From Paenibacillus sp. FSL K6-1096 (GTDB lineage Bacteria; Bacillota; Bacilli; Paenibacillales; Paenibacillaceae): a stretch of DNA of 64,000 bases. Where the stretch lies: NCBI RefSeq assembly GCF_037977055.1, contig NZ_CP150274.1:2170001-2234000 (forward strand). Reading direction: 5' to 3'. The translations under genes and the position numbers were made by a program. Under the pieces are notes generated by a model. That model had not been told where the DNA came from. It saw only the letters and a list, made by a program, of their open reading frames with translations, and ran no database searches. Positions 16,585-25,399 of this stretch are shown in pieces; the first letter of the stretch is position 1; each line of letters begins with the position of its first letter.

Positions 16585-18750
16585 ATGACGAAACCGTTTA
16601 TCCAAGATCTCGTGAACGATATGACACTGGAGGAAAAGCTGGCCCAGCTCACCCAGCTAGGTCCGTATTACTGGGGTCTGGATGATACCGTGGATTTGAC
16701 GGGTCCATTCAAGGAGCTGAACATTCAGCCGCAGATTATGTCAAGCATCGGAAGCGTGCTGAACGGCATCGGGGCGCGCAATGTCATCGAGCTGCAGAAG
16801 CGCCATCTGGAGACCAGCCGCCAGAAGATTCCGCTGCTGTTCATGGCCGATGTCATCCACGGCTACCGGACGATCCTGCCGATTCCGCTGGCGATGGGCG
16901 CAAGCTTCGACCTGGAAGCCTGCGAGCGCTTCGCCGAGGTCGCTGCCCGGGAGAGCGCAGCCGCCGGTATCCACCTCACCTTCTCCCCCATGACCGACCT
17001 TGTACGCGATCCGCGCTGGGGCCGGGTGATGGAGACCTCGGGTGAGGACCCGTACCTGAATGCCCGCGTGACCGAGAGCATGGTCCGGGGCTACCAGGGC
17101 CAGGACCTGAAGGAGCCGGGGCGGATCGCCGCCTGCGTGAAGCACTTCGCCGGCTACGGCGCGCCTGAGGGCGGCCGCGAATACAACACCGTGGACATGT
17201 CCACCGGGGTGCTCCGTGAATTCTACCTGCCCGCCTACAAGGCGGCGGTTGATGCCGGTGTCGCCATGGTCATGGCCGCGTTCAATACGATTGACCGCAT
17301 TCCGGCCAGCGGCAACAGCAAGCTGCTGCGCGGTATTCTCCGCGAAGAATGGGGCTTCGATGGCGTGACCATCGCCGACTTCAACTCGGTGAACGAGCTG
17401 GTGCCCCACGGGGCGGCAGAGGACGGCCGCGAGGCTGCCCGCAAGAGCATTACGGCAGGGCTGGACATTGAGATGATGTCCACCCACTACCTGAACCATG
17501 GCGCTGCGCTGGTCGAGGAAGGGCTGCTCGACATCGCCCTGATCGACGAAGCGGTGACCCGGGTGCTGGAGCTGAAGGATGCGCTGGGCCTGTTCGACAA
17601 TCCGTTCAAGGATGCCGACCCGACAGCAGACGAAGCCGAGAAGCCAAGCCCCGAGCATCTCCAGGCTGCGCGTGAGATGGGCGCCCGCTCGATCGTGCTG
17701 CTGAAGAACGACAATGCGGTGCTGCCGCTGAAGCCTGGGGTGAAGCTGGGCCTTGCCGGTCCTTTTGCCACCTCGGTTAACGTTATGGGCGGCTGGGCCG
17801 GCACCGAGAAAGACCCGGCTGTCTCGCTCTATGAAGGGATCACCGGCAAGATTCCGGCAGCCGACATTGTCACCGCAATGACCGGCGAGCTAGGCAGTAT
17901 GCTGGAGGGTGTCTTCGATGTGGAGGATGAGGTCGAAGCGGCGTATGAACGCCTGAAGGATTGCGATGTGATTCTGGCCGCCGTCGGCGAGAATCAGCAT
18001 GACACCGGGGAAGGCGGCAGCAAGGCCAGCCTGCGGTTGTCCGCCAATCAGGAGAAGCTGATCCACCGTCTGAAGGAGACCGGCAAGCCGGTCGTCACCG
18101 TTGTATTCAGCGGCCGTCCGCTGGAGCTTGCACCCGTGCTGCCTGCAAGCACAGCGCTGGTTCAGGCCTGGTTCCTGGGCAGCGAGTCCGGCAATTCGAT
18201 TGCCGATGTGCTGTTCGGCGATTATAACCCGTCCGGACGCCTCTCGATGAGCTTCCCGTATTCCGTGGGCCAGATTCCTGTGTATTATAACGCTTATCAG
18301 ACCGGACGCCCGTATGATCCCCAATATCCGAATGTGCGGTATGTGACCCGCTATCTGGATATCCCGAATGATCCGCTGTTCTGCTTCGGCTACGGCCTGA
18401 GCTACTCCACCTTTGCCTACAGCGGCTTCCAGGTGGAGACTGCGGAGGACGGCCGGGTGCTTGCCTCCATCACAGTTGAGAATACCTCGGAGGTTGCCGG
18501 CAAGGAGACGGTGCAGCTCTACATCCGCGATGTAACAGCCAGCGTCGTCCGTCCCTGCAAGGAGCTGAAGGGCTTCCGGCAGATCACACTTGCCCCGCAT
18601 GAGCAGCAGACGGTGACGTTCGAGATCACCAGAGACATGCTCATGTTCTACGGCCAGGACGATCAGCTGGTGTTCGAGCCTGGAGACTTCGATATTATGC
18701 TGGGCAGAAGCTCCGGCGACCACAGCACGCAGCGGATCTGGATCGGCTGA
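16585..18750 (+). CDS. GH3 beta-glucosidase, probably for beta-1,2-glucooligosaccharides
   Basis: A 721-residue cytoplasmic GH3 enzyme without signal peptide. Domain order is a TIM-barrel-like domain with SPMTDLVRDPRWGR and KHFAGYGAPEGG and nucleophile Asp265 in TIADFNSV, then an alpha/beta sandwich with probable acid Glu476 in HDTGEGGSK, then a C-terminal fibronectin-III-like domain. It lies 79 bases after the phosphorylase gene and shares its promoter. It should split the short sophorooligosaccharides left by the phosphorylase to glucose, as lin1840 does in Listeria. The ATG at 16585 follows AAGGAG at six bases; an ATG at 16570 is rejected because the ribosome site lies downstream of it. 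Confidence 0.88.
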   Translation: MTKPFIQDLVNDMTLEEKLAQLTQLGPYYWGLDDTVDLTGPFKELNIQPQIMSSIGSVLNGIGARNVIELQKRHLETSRQKIPLLFMADVIHGYRTILPIPLAMGASFDLEACERFAEVAARESAAAGIHLTFSPMTDLVRDPRWGRVMETSGEDPYLNARVTESMVRGYQGQDLKEPGRIAACVKHFAGYGAPEGGREYNTVDMSTGVLREFYLPAYKAAVDAGVAMVMAAFNTIDRIPASGNSKLLRGILREEWGFDGVTIADFNSVNELVPHGAAEDGREAARKSITAGLDIEMMSTHYLNHGAALVEEGLLDIALIDEAVTRVLELKDALGLFDNPFKDADPTADEAEKPSPEHLQAAREMGARSIVLLKNDNAVLPLKPGVKLGLAGPFATSVNVMGGWAGTEKDPAVSLYEGITGKIPAADIVTAMTGELGSMLEGVFDVEDEVEAAYERLKDCDVILAAVGENQHDTGEGGSKASLRLSANQEKLIHRLKETGKPVVTVVFSGRPLELAPVLPASTALVQAWFLGSESGNSIADVLFGDYNPSGRLSMSFPYSVGQIPVYYNAYQTGRPYDPQYPNVRYVTRYLDIPNDPLFCFGYGLSYSTFAYSGFQVETAEDGRVLASITVENTSEVAGKETVQLYIRDVTASVVRPCKELKGFRQITLAPHEQQTVTFEITRDMLMFYGQDDQLVFEPGDFDIMLGRSSGDHSTQRIWIG

Positions 18751-18771
18751 GAGCATCACCTGGAAATAGCA

Positions 18772-18818
18772 AGCGCCAATCCTTCCACCTTAGGGGAATG
18801 GATTGGCGCTATTTTTTT
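18772..18818 (+). terminator. Terminator of the phosphorylase/glucosidase operon
   Basis: Perfect 11-bp stem AGCGCCAATCC (18772-18782) with GGATTGGCGCT (18800-18810), followed by a run of seven T. The run ends just before the convergent DeoR gene stop at 18827. Confidence 0.9.
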
Positions 18819-18826
18819 ATATCGTG

Positions 18827-19597
18827 TTAAGACCCTGTCAGCAGCTCAATATCCAGCCGGGCGAAGGTCTCCCTCCACTCCGCCGGGCAGCCGCTGTCGG
18901 TCAGCACCATGGAGATATGCTCCACCGGGGCAATCTGGGCGAAGGTCGTGACGCCGAATTTGGAGTGGTCCGCCACCAGAATGGATTCCTCGGCCCGCTC
19001 CATCATTTTGCGGGAGATGAGCGCCTCCTCCAGATGGTAGTCGGTGATGCCCTCGGAGAGCGACAGGCCTCCGGCCGAGATGAACGCCTTGTTCACCTTG
19101 AACTGGCCCAGCAGGTCATGGGCAGTCGCACCCACCGCCGCCTGATACGCTGCATTCACCTCGCCCCCGGCAAAAATCACCTTCCCCTGAAACTGCTCCA
19201 GCGCACAATTCAGCACCGGAACCGAGTTCGTGATCACCGTCACCTGGTTCCGGTCCTTCAGCGCGCGCATAATCTCCAGCGTAGTGGTTCCGTTGTCCAG
19301 AATGACCGTCTCACCGTCACGAATCAGCGCTGCGGCGAGTCTGCCGATCGCCTGCTTCCCGGCCGGGTTCATCTGCGAGCGCTTCATGAAGGTCGGCTCA
19401 TGATTCTCTGAACGAATCCGCACCGCGCCCCCATACACCTTGCGCAGCCGCCCCTCCTTCTCCAGCCGGTCCAGATCGCGCCGGATCGTCTCCGTCGTCA
19501 CCCCGAAACGCTCCGCCAGAAAATGCACCTGCACCTTCCCCGCCAGCTCCAGCTCAGCGAGAATTGTCTGCTTGCGTTCTTCATAGGTCAGGGACAT
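18827..19597 (-). CDS. DeoR-family transcriptional regulator
   Basis: A 256-residue DeoR/GlpR-type repressor. The N-terminal winged helix has ERKQTILAELELAGKV and the signature RFGVTTETIRRDLDRLEKEG. The C-terminal sugar-phosphate-sensing domain carries DNGTTTLEI, TNSVPVLN and FISAGGLS. The ATG at 19597 follows GGAGG at nine bases; the earlier in-frame start is poor. It faces away from the phosphoesterase-transporter-kinase genes, which it probably controls along with itself. The ligand is unknown, although the family usually senses phosphorylated sugars. Confidence 0.88.
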   Translation of the reverse strand: MSLTYEERKQTILAELELAGKVQVHFLAERFGVTTETIRRDLDRLEKEGRLRKVYGGAVRIRSENHEPTFMKRSQMNPAGKQAIGRLAAALIRDGETVILDNGTTTLEIMRALKDRNQVTVITNSVPVLNCALEQFQGKVIFAGGEVNAAYQAAVGATAHDLLGQFKVNKAFISAGGLSLSEGITDYHLEEALISRKMMERAEESILVADHSKFGVTTFAQIAPVEHISMVLTDSGCPAEWRETFARLDIELLTGS

Positions 19598-19694
19598 GCC
19601 CGCCCGCCTCCATTCAATGGGATCTATAGTAGTTTGCATTATATGTTTTTATTGAATCGAATGTTGTTTCTGGTGTTTTGTTGTTGTTTTCCTC

Positions 19695-19723
19695 AGTATA
19701 TGGAGCAGGCCGGAGCTTGTCAA
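19695..19723 (-). promoter_or_regulatory. Promoter of the DeoR gene
   Basis: On the minus strand a perfect TTGACA (19723-19718), 17-base spacer and TATACT (19700-19695). A/C-rich direct repeats follow on the transcript side, as expected for an autoregulated DeoR gene. Confidence 0.7.
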
Positions 19724-19929
19724 TGTAGGGGCAGGCCGTCTGGCGTTTGGCTATTACTTGACTGTCTCCTGATTGATCACACTCTCATCCACCTAGAGTC
19801 TGCACAGAGCTTCTGCCCCGTCCACCCCTGCCCCGCACAATAGCGGAATTGAATGAGTAACCGCCACTCTCTATGCTCCCGATTGTATTTTATACAGCAG
19901 ATTACTCCAAAATCGCCCGCAAATGAGCA

Positions 19930-20065
19930 TCTGTTGCACTTTGTACATTACCTGTTGTGGTAAAAAGTGTTTTGGAGCCAAATTAGTAAAATCTAGTGTA
20001 CGAACTACAACAGAATGAGATTTTACGCCGCAAAAACCGCATTCTAGTGTACAAACTGCAATCAG
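19930..20065. repeat. Three copies of a 21-bp intergenic repeat
   Basis: Copies at 19930-19950 (inverted), 19994-20014 and 20045-20065 share the consensus TARTGTACRAACTRCAAY. Copy 1 differs at two or three bases. They are spaced 43 and 30 bases apart and do not code for protein. They may be binding sites or remains of a dispersed element. Confidence 0.6.
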
Positions 20066-20100
20066 CCAGGTAACCACGGGTTAACTCTTTATTTTTCCGA

Positions 20101-20129
20101 TTGACAGAATCGCACACTCCGCCTACAAT
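20101..20129 (+). promoter_or_regulatory. Promoter of the phosphoesterase operon
   Basis: Perfect TTGACA (20101-20106), 17-base spacer, TACAAT (20124-20129). A/C-rich direct repeats (AACATAAA twice) follow immediately and are candidate DeoR operator half-sites. Confidence 0.7.
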
Positions 20130-20231
20130 CAACATAAAACAACATAAATCAAAAACAATCAACAGACGATTCAGCTCTATCCGCATTCATTCGTTCGTTC
20201 GTAACTTATTAACAGAGAGGGGTTTACCCGC

Positions 20232-21194
20232 ATGACTCGTAAATTATCTTACCGGCCTGACGGCACCTTCACCATCGTACAGTTCACCGACCTGCACTGG
20301 ATGGATGGAAGAGAGGAGGACCAGCGCACCCGGGCGCTGATGGAGCGTGTGCTTAAGGCCGAGCAGCCGGACCTGGTTGTCTTCACCGGAGATACGATCT
20401 ATACCGGTCCTGTCCGCGAAGGCGAGCTGCCTTGCCAGAATCCTAAGCAGGCGTTCCGCGATGCAGTCGCTGCTGTTGAGACGGCAGGAGTACCTTGGGC
20501 CTTCGTCTTCGGCAATCATGATACCGAGAACGGGGTGAGCTACAGCGAACTGATGGAGATCGCCCATGAGCATCCCCACTGCGTGGCGGAAGCCGGTCCT
20601 GAAGACGTTGCCGGTTCAGGCAATTACGTCCTGGAGATTGCAGGCATAGAGAATGACGCCGGAGCGCTGCTCTATATGCTGGATACCGGCGCTTATACAC
20701 CGCTTAAGCAGATTCCCGGCTATAACTGGGTCCGCCAGAGCCAAATCCGTTGGCTGACGGAGCAGTCGGCACGGCTGAATTCCGGGGAGAACGGGCCTAA
20801 GCGGCCTGCACTGGCTTTTTTCCACATTCCGTTGCCTGAATACTTGGAGATGTGGAACACTCAGGTCTGCTATGGACAAAAGCATGAGAATGTCTGCGCT
20901 CCGGTGCTGAATTCAGGCTTGTTCACCGCCCTGGTGGAGATGGGAGATGTGGCAGGCACGTTCTGCGGCCATGACCATGTCAATGATTTCACCGGCACAC
21001 TGCACGGCATCCGGCTCAGCTACGGCCGCGCGACCGGCTACAACACCTATGGCCATGAAGGCATGATGCGCGGCGCACGCGTCATCCGACTGAACCAGGG
21101 CGCTCCATCCTTCGATACCTGGCTGCGGCTGGAGGACGGCTCATTGGTGTCTGAACAGCCCGTCCATGCACCTGCCGCCGGCTCGGATCAGTAA
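20232..21194 (+). CDS. Calcineurin-like metallophosphoesterase
   Basis: A 320-residue phosphoesterase with all family metal motifs: TDLH (Asp20, His22), GD (53-54), GNHD (94-97), HIP near residue 198 and GHDH near 248. No signal peptide, so it is probably cytoplasmic. The sequence resembles the Dcr2/purple-acid-phosphatase-like group common in Firmicutes. The substrate is not evident; its position as first gene of a DeoR-controlled operon suggests a sugar or nucleotide phosphate. A GAGAGGGG ribosome site precedes the ATG, and the next gene follows after 14 bases. Confidence 0.85.
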   Translation: MTRKLSYRPDGTFTIVQFTDLHWMDGREEDQRTRALMERVLKAEQPDLVVFTGDTIYTGPVREGELPCQNPKQAFRDAVAAVETAGVPWAFVFGNHDTENGVSYSELMEIAHEHPHCVAEAGPEDVAGSGNYVLEIAGIENDAGALLYMLDTGAYTPLKQIPGYNWVRQSQIRWLTEQSARLNSGENGPKRPALAFFHIPLPEYLEMWNTQVCYGQKHENVCAPVLNSGLFTALVEMGDVAGTFCGHDHVNDFTGTLHGIRLSYGRATGYNTYGHEGMMRGARVIRLNQGAPSFDTWLRLEDGSLVSEQPVHAPAAGSDQ

Positions 21195-21208
21195 GGAGTG
21201 AACCGTTA

Positions 21209-22096
21209 ATGCTGCTGCCCATTCTTTTGGTGCTGGCTTCCGGGATGTGTCACGCTGTATGGAGCATGTTCACCAAAAGAAGCCTGAACAAAAGCATCTT
21301 TCTCTGGTCCATCATGATGGTCTCCACAGTTCTGCTGCTGCCGACACTCATTATGGAGCTGTGGAGACAGCCGCCGCTATCCGCAGGCGCTTATGCCCTG
21401 CTGCTGTTGTCCATTGCGCTCCAGGCCTTGTATTCCTGGCTGCTGTCTATTACTTACGAGATGGGCGACCTGTCCCAGGTCTACCCGGTCATGCGGGGGA
21501 CGAGCACGCTGCTGATTCCGCTGATCGGCGTTCTTTTTCTGAAGGAATCCCTGTCGGTCTATGGTTGGACCGGAATCGCCTGCATGCTCGGCGGCTTCGC
21601 TGTCCTCAGCGGAATCGGCTCATTCAACCGCCGTCCACTCCCCGCTGCTAACAGCACAGGCACTGGCGCAGGCTTGACCAGCTATAAACCAATGCTCATG
21701 GCGCTCTGTGTCGGATTATGTACCACCTGCTACGTGTTCGTGGATAAGCTGAACCTGCAGCATCTGTCTCCGCTGGCCCTGCTGGAAGTGACCAATATCG
21801 GCTTCGTGGCCGGTCTGACTCCGGCGGTGCTGAGATCGCGGAAGCTGCTTGAAGAGTGGCGGCGCAACCGGTTCACCATTCTGCTGGGAAGCGTGCTTAA
21901 CCCGGGCTCCTACCTGCTGTTCCTGTTCGCGCTGCAGCAGGCGCCGCTCGCCCATATCAGCCCTCTGCGGGAGATCGGGACGGTCTTCGCTACCTTCCTG
22001 GGTATTCTCCTGCTGAAGGAGCGGCAGGGGCTGCGGCGGATGGTGTGCTCGGTGGTGATTTTTGGCGGCATTCTGCTTGTTGGGATATGGGGTTAG
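21209..22096 (+). CDS. EamA/DMT-superfamily transporter
   Basis: A 295-residue membrane protein with about ten hydrophobic segments in two repeated halves, each ending in the typical EamA pattern (PVMRGTSTLLIPLIGVLFLKE and the second-half LREIGTVFATFLGILLLKE). Such carriers export or import small metabolites. Which one cannot be told. It lies 14 bases after the phosphoesterase gene, suggesting that product formation and transport are linked. AAGGAG lies ten bases upstream. Confidence 0.88.
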   Translation: MLLPILLVLASGMCHAVWSMFTKRSLNKSIFLWSIMMVSTVLLLPTLIMELWRQPPLSAGAYALLLLSIALQALYSWLLSITYEMGDLSQVYPVMRGTSTLLIPLIGVLFLKESLSVYGWTGIACMLGGFAVLSGIGSFNRRPLPAANSTGTGAGLTSYKPMLMALCVGLCTTCYVFVDKLNLQHLSPLALLEVTNIGFVAGLTPAVLRSRKLLEEWRRNRFTILLGSVLNPGSYLLFLFALQQAPLAHISPLREIGTVFATFLGILLLKERQGLRRMVCSVVIFGGILLVGIWG

Positions 22097-22155
22097 CAGC
22101 GAAGTCCCTGCCTCTTCCGGCAGGATAACCCTCCTGTTTGTCGAATTGAAACCGT

Positions 22156-25100
22156 ATGAACAAGATAACCCGAATCCACAACAACATCATACAGTTCTTC
22201 GCCCGCTTTAATGTCAAGCATGCCCTGCTGCTAATCTTCTATCTGACTCTGTTGATCGGGCTGCGCTATCTGTGGTTTAATGCTTTTGCGGCGGCTGAGC
22301 ATCCTGAAGCCCGGCAAGGGGTGCTGGATATGCGGGGCTGGGACTTCGAGCATTCCCGTTCCATCCGGCTGGATGGGGAATGGGAATTCTATCCCGGCCA
22401 ATTCCTCAGCGATAAGGATACTGCCGCACAAGCGCTGGAGACGGCGAATGTTGTCCAGGTTCCGGGCGACTGGCGTTCAGGCTTCCCTGAAGGGAAGCAA
22501 TCCTCCCTGGGGTACGGGACGTACAAGCTGCGTATTCTGGTCGACCCTTCACAGACCCTGCATTACAGCTTCTGGATTCAGCGCATCCAAGCCTCCTCCA
22601 GCCTTTATATTAATGAGAAGCAGGAGACCAGCTTCGGACAGCTGGCTGACAGCCCCGGCGGCTATGTCCCCAAGGCGGTCTCTTATTTGGCGTCCTATGA
22701 CACACCCGGGCAGCAGGAGATAGTATTACTCGTCCGGGCGGCCAACTACGACCATCCGCTGGAAGGCGGGATCGTCCGCTCGATCCGCTTCGGCTCCCAG
22801 GCCGCTGTGGATAACGAGCGCTTGTATTCCATTGGCTTCCAGCTGGTCAGCTTTGTGATTATGCTGCTTCATGCGTTATATGCAGGCATTCTGTACTTTT
22901 TTAACCGGCGTCAGCATGTGTTCCTCATCTTCTTTCTGTTGCTGATTGCTGTAGCGGTCTCCATCATCGCCGACAACGATACACTCCTGCTGCTCTGGCT
23001 CCCGATTAATTACACTTGGGCGCTGAAGATCAAAATGCTGGCCTATCCGGCGGTCTCCCTGTTCATGCTGCTGCTGGCGCGCAGCTTCTATGCCCATGAG
23101 CGCTCCGGCCGCCTGCTCAGGGGATATCTGGCCGGCCTGCTTCTCTACACCGTCTATATTCTGGTTATGCCGGCTCATCTGGTGGTGTATGCCAGAATGT
23201 TCTTCTCTATGTTCTATCTGCTTCCTGTAGCCGGAGTGGTCTATCATATCGGCCGGATGGTCATACGGCAGCAGCAGGATGCCGTCTTCCTGCTGTTCGC
23301 CGCTGCCGCCATCGGCTCCAGTGTCATTGGCGGCGCTCTGGAATCAAACAACAAGACAAGCATCCTGTATTACCCGGTGGATGTGATCGCTGCCATTATT
23401 GGCTTCTCTGCGTACTGGTTCAAGCGGTATTTCCGTAATTCAGAGGAGAACCTGCTGCTTAACCAGCAGCTCAAGGAAAGTGACCGGAAGAAGGACCAAT
23501 TCCTGGCGAATACCTCACATGAGCTGAGGACACCGCTGCACGGGATTATCAGCATCGCCCAGACGGTGGCCTCGAAGGAACAGGCTGCTCTGGACAGCCA
23601 GAGCTATCAGGATCTGCAGCTGCTGATTACGATCAGCCGCCGGATGTCCCTGATGCTGAACGACCTGCTGGATGTCACCCGCCTGCAGGAGAAGCGGATC
23701 ATCCTCCAGCAGGAGCCGCTGGCCATCGGGTCGCTGACGGCAGGGGTGCTGGGCATGTTCGAATTCATGATCGAAGGCAGGCCGCTGCAATTAAGGAACG
23801 AGCTGCCTGCCTCCCTGCCTCCGGTCTGGGGTGATGAGAAACGGATTGTGCAGATTCTGTATAACCTGCTGCACAATGCTATCAAATACACACCGGCCGG
23901 AACCGTTACCGTATCTGCCGCCATCGACGGCGAGTATGCGCGGATCAGCGTAGCCGATACCGGAACGGGTATCGATAAGGAGACCCAGCAGCGCATCTTC
24001 TCGCCGTACGAGCAGGGCAGCGAGGGAATTATTGACGGAGGCGGCATCGGTCTGGGCTTAAGCATCAGCAAGCTGCTGACCGAGCTTCACGGCGGCGACC
24101 TCACCGTTGAATCGGAGCCGGGGAAGGGATCGGTGTTCACCTTCACGCTTCCGCTGGTCTCTTCAGCAATCGCCCAGCAGGCGCAGTTTCAACAGCACGG
24201 GCCGGTCCCTCCCGCTCCGAAGGACGGGCTGTCCGCAGAGGAGCAGGGCTTCCTCCGGCAGCGGGAAACTGGCTTGCTCTCGATTCCCGCTGAGTTGAGC
24301 GACCCGCCGCTGAGACAGGATACCGCTCTAAGTCCCAAAGCTTATATCCTCGCCGTAGACGATGATCCGGTCAATCTGAAGGTCCTTGCCAGTATACTCT
24401 CAGATGAGCACGTACACCTGGTCACGGCCAACAGCGCCCAGGAAGCGCTGGAACTGCTCGGCACTGAGCCGTGGGATCTGCTGATCGCTGATGTGATGAT
24501 GCCGTACATGTCCGGCTATGAGCTGACCCGGATTGTGCGGGAGCGCTTCACCATCTCCGAGCTGCCCATCCTGCTGCTCACCGCCCGTAACCTGCCGGCG
24601 GATATCTATACCGGCTTCCTGTCGGGAGCCAATGATTATGTCGCCAAGCCGGTGGATGCGCTGGAGCTGAAGTACCGCGTCCGTTCCCTGACCGGGCTGA
24701 GGCAGTCCATTACCCGGAGCCTGCGGATGGAGGCCGCTTACCTCCAGGCCCAGATTCAGCCGCATTTCCTGTTCAATACGCTGAATTCGCTGCTGGCGCT
24801 CAGTGAATTCGACCTGCCGAAGATGCGTGATCTCGGGGAGGCCTTCTCTTCCTATCTGCGGATCAGCTTCGATTATATGAACTCCCAGCAGCTTGTCGTC
24901 CTGTCCCATGAGCTGGAGCTGGTTGAATCCTATCTGTTCATCGAGAAGGCACGGTTCGAGGAGCGCCTGGAGATTGAATGGGACGTAGAGCGGGGCATCG
25001 ACCTGCTCCTTCCCCCGCTCACCCTGCAGCCGCTGGTGGAGAATGCCGTCCGGCACGGCCTGCTGAGCCGCAAGGCCGGAGGTCTTCTGCAGATCCGTAT

Positions 25101-25338
25101 TCACCGTCATGACGGCTACACCTCCTTCGCGGTGCAGGATAACGGCAAGGGCATGAGCGAAGAGCAGGTCAAGCACCTGCTGGATGAGCGCGGACCCGGA
25201 CTCCCCTCCCGGGGCATCGGCCTCCTGAACACGAACCGGCGGCTGACCCAGCTCTACGGCCAGGGCTTGGTCATCGAGAGCCGGCTTGAGGAAGGAACCA
25301 CGGTGTCGTTTGTGGTTCCGGAGCGGAGGCGCGACTGA
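22156..25338 (+). CDS. Hybrid sensor kinase with two kinase modules (7TMR-DISM, HisKA, REC, LytS-type)
   Basis: A 1060-residue membrane sensor. The order is membrane segment (about 20-42), extracellular jelly-roll-like DISM domain (about 55-215) and seven membrane segments (about 222-420). Then come HisKA with His455 in HELRTPLHG, an HATPase domain ending in GIGLGLSISK, and a receiver domain with Asp779 in IADVMMP. Last is a second kinase of the LytS/YehU kind with His870 in QIQPHFLFNTLNS and its own HATPase. No response regulator gene is adjacent. It probably joins signals from a soluble carbohydrate-like ligand to an unlinked regulator. It lies 59 bases after the transporter gene. Confidence 0.9.
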   Translation: MNKITRIHNNIIQFFARFNVKHALLLIFYLTLLIGLRYLWFNAFAAAEHPEARQGVLDMRGWDFEHSRSIRLDGEWEFYPGQFLSDKDTAAQALETANVVQVPGDWRSGFPEGKQSSLGYGTYKLRILVDPSQTLHYSFWIQRIQASSSLYINEKQETSFGQLADSPGGYVPKAVSYLASYDTPGQQEIVLLVRAANYDHPLEGGIVRSIRFGSQAAVDNERLYSIGFQLVSFVIMLLHALYAGILYFFNRRQHVFLIFFLLLIAVAVSIIADNDTLLLLWLPINYTWALKIKMLAYPAVSLFMLLLARSFYAHERSGRLLRGYLAGLLLYTVYILVMPAHLVVYARMFFSMFYLLPVAGVVYHIGRMVIRQQQDAVFLLFAAAAIGSSVIGGALESNNKTSILYYPVDVIAAIIGFSAYWFKRYFRNSEENLLLNQQLKESDRKKDQFLANTSHELRTPLHGIISIAQTVASKEQAALDSQSYQDLQLLITISRRMSLMLNDLLDVTRLQEKRIILQQEPLAIGSLTAGVLGMFEFMIEGRPLQLRNELPASLPPVWGDEKRIVQILYNLLHNAIKYTPAGTVTVSAAIDGEYARISVADTGTGIDKETQQRIFSPYEQGSEGIIDGGGIGLGLSISKLLTELHGGDLTVESEPGKGSVFTFTLPLVSSAIAQQAQFQQHGPVPPAPKDGLSAEEQGFLRQRETGLLSIPAELSDPPLRQDTALSPKAYILAVDDDPVNLKVLASILSDEHVHLVTANSAQEALELLGTEPWDLLIADVMMPYMSGYELTRIVRERFTISELPILLLTARNLPADIYTGFLSGANDYVAKPVDALELKYRVRSLTGLRQSITRSLRMEAAYLQAQIQPHFLFNTLNSLLALSEFDLPKMRDLGEAFSSYLRISFDYMNSQQLVVLSHELELVESYLFIEKARFEERLEIEWDVERGIDLLLPPLTLQPLVENAVRHGLLSRKAGGLLQIRIHRHDGYTSFAVQDNGKGMSEEQVKHLLDERGPGLPSRGIGLLNTNRRLTQLYGQGLVIESRLEEGTTVSFVVPERRRD

Positions 25339-25351
25339 TTCCGCTCAAATC

Positions 25352-25391
25352 AAAAGCAGCGATTCCCCTTATTGGAGAATCGCTGCTTTTT
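25352..25391. terminator. Bidirectional terminator
   Basis: Stem AAAAGCAGCGATTC (25352-25365) with GAATCGCTGCTTTT (25377-25390). It serves the kinase gene from the left and the SLH gene (stop at 25400) from the right. Confidence 0.9.
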
Positions 25392-25399
25392 AAATTAGA

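Larger units (their letters stand above)
19598..20231. other. 634-base divergent control region
   Basis: No credible gene. It holds two strong outward promoters (listed separately). A/C-rich direct repeats of the AACAACA/AACATAAA kind lie directly downstream of each promoter (about 19650-19694 and 20130-20165). Between them lies a block with a three-copy 21-bp repeat (19930-20065). A 9-bp inverted repeat, GTAAAATCT (19986-19994) with AGATTTTAC (20018-20026), surrounds copy 2. Positions 19741-19929 show nothing I can interpret. Confidence 0.6.
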
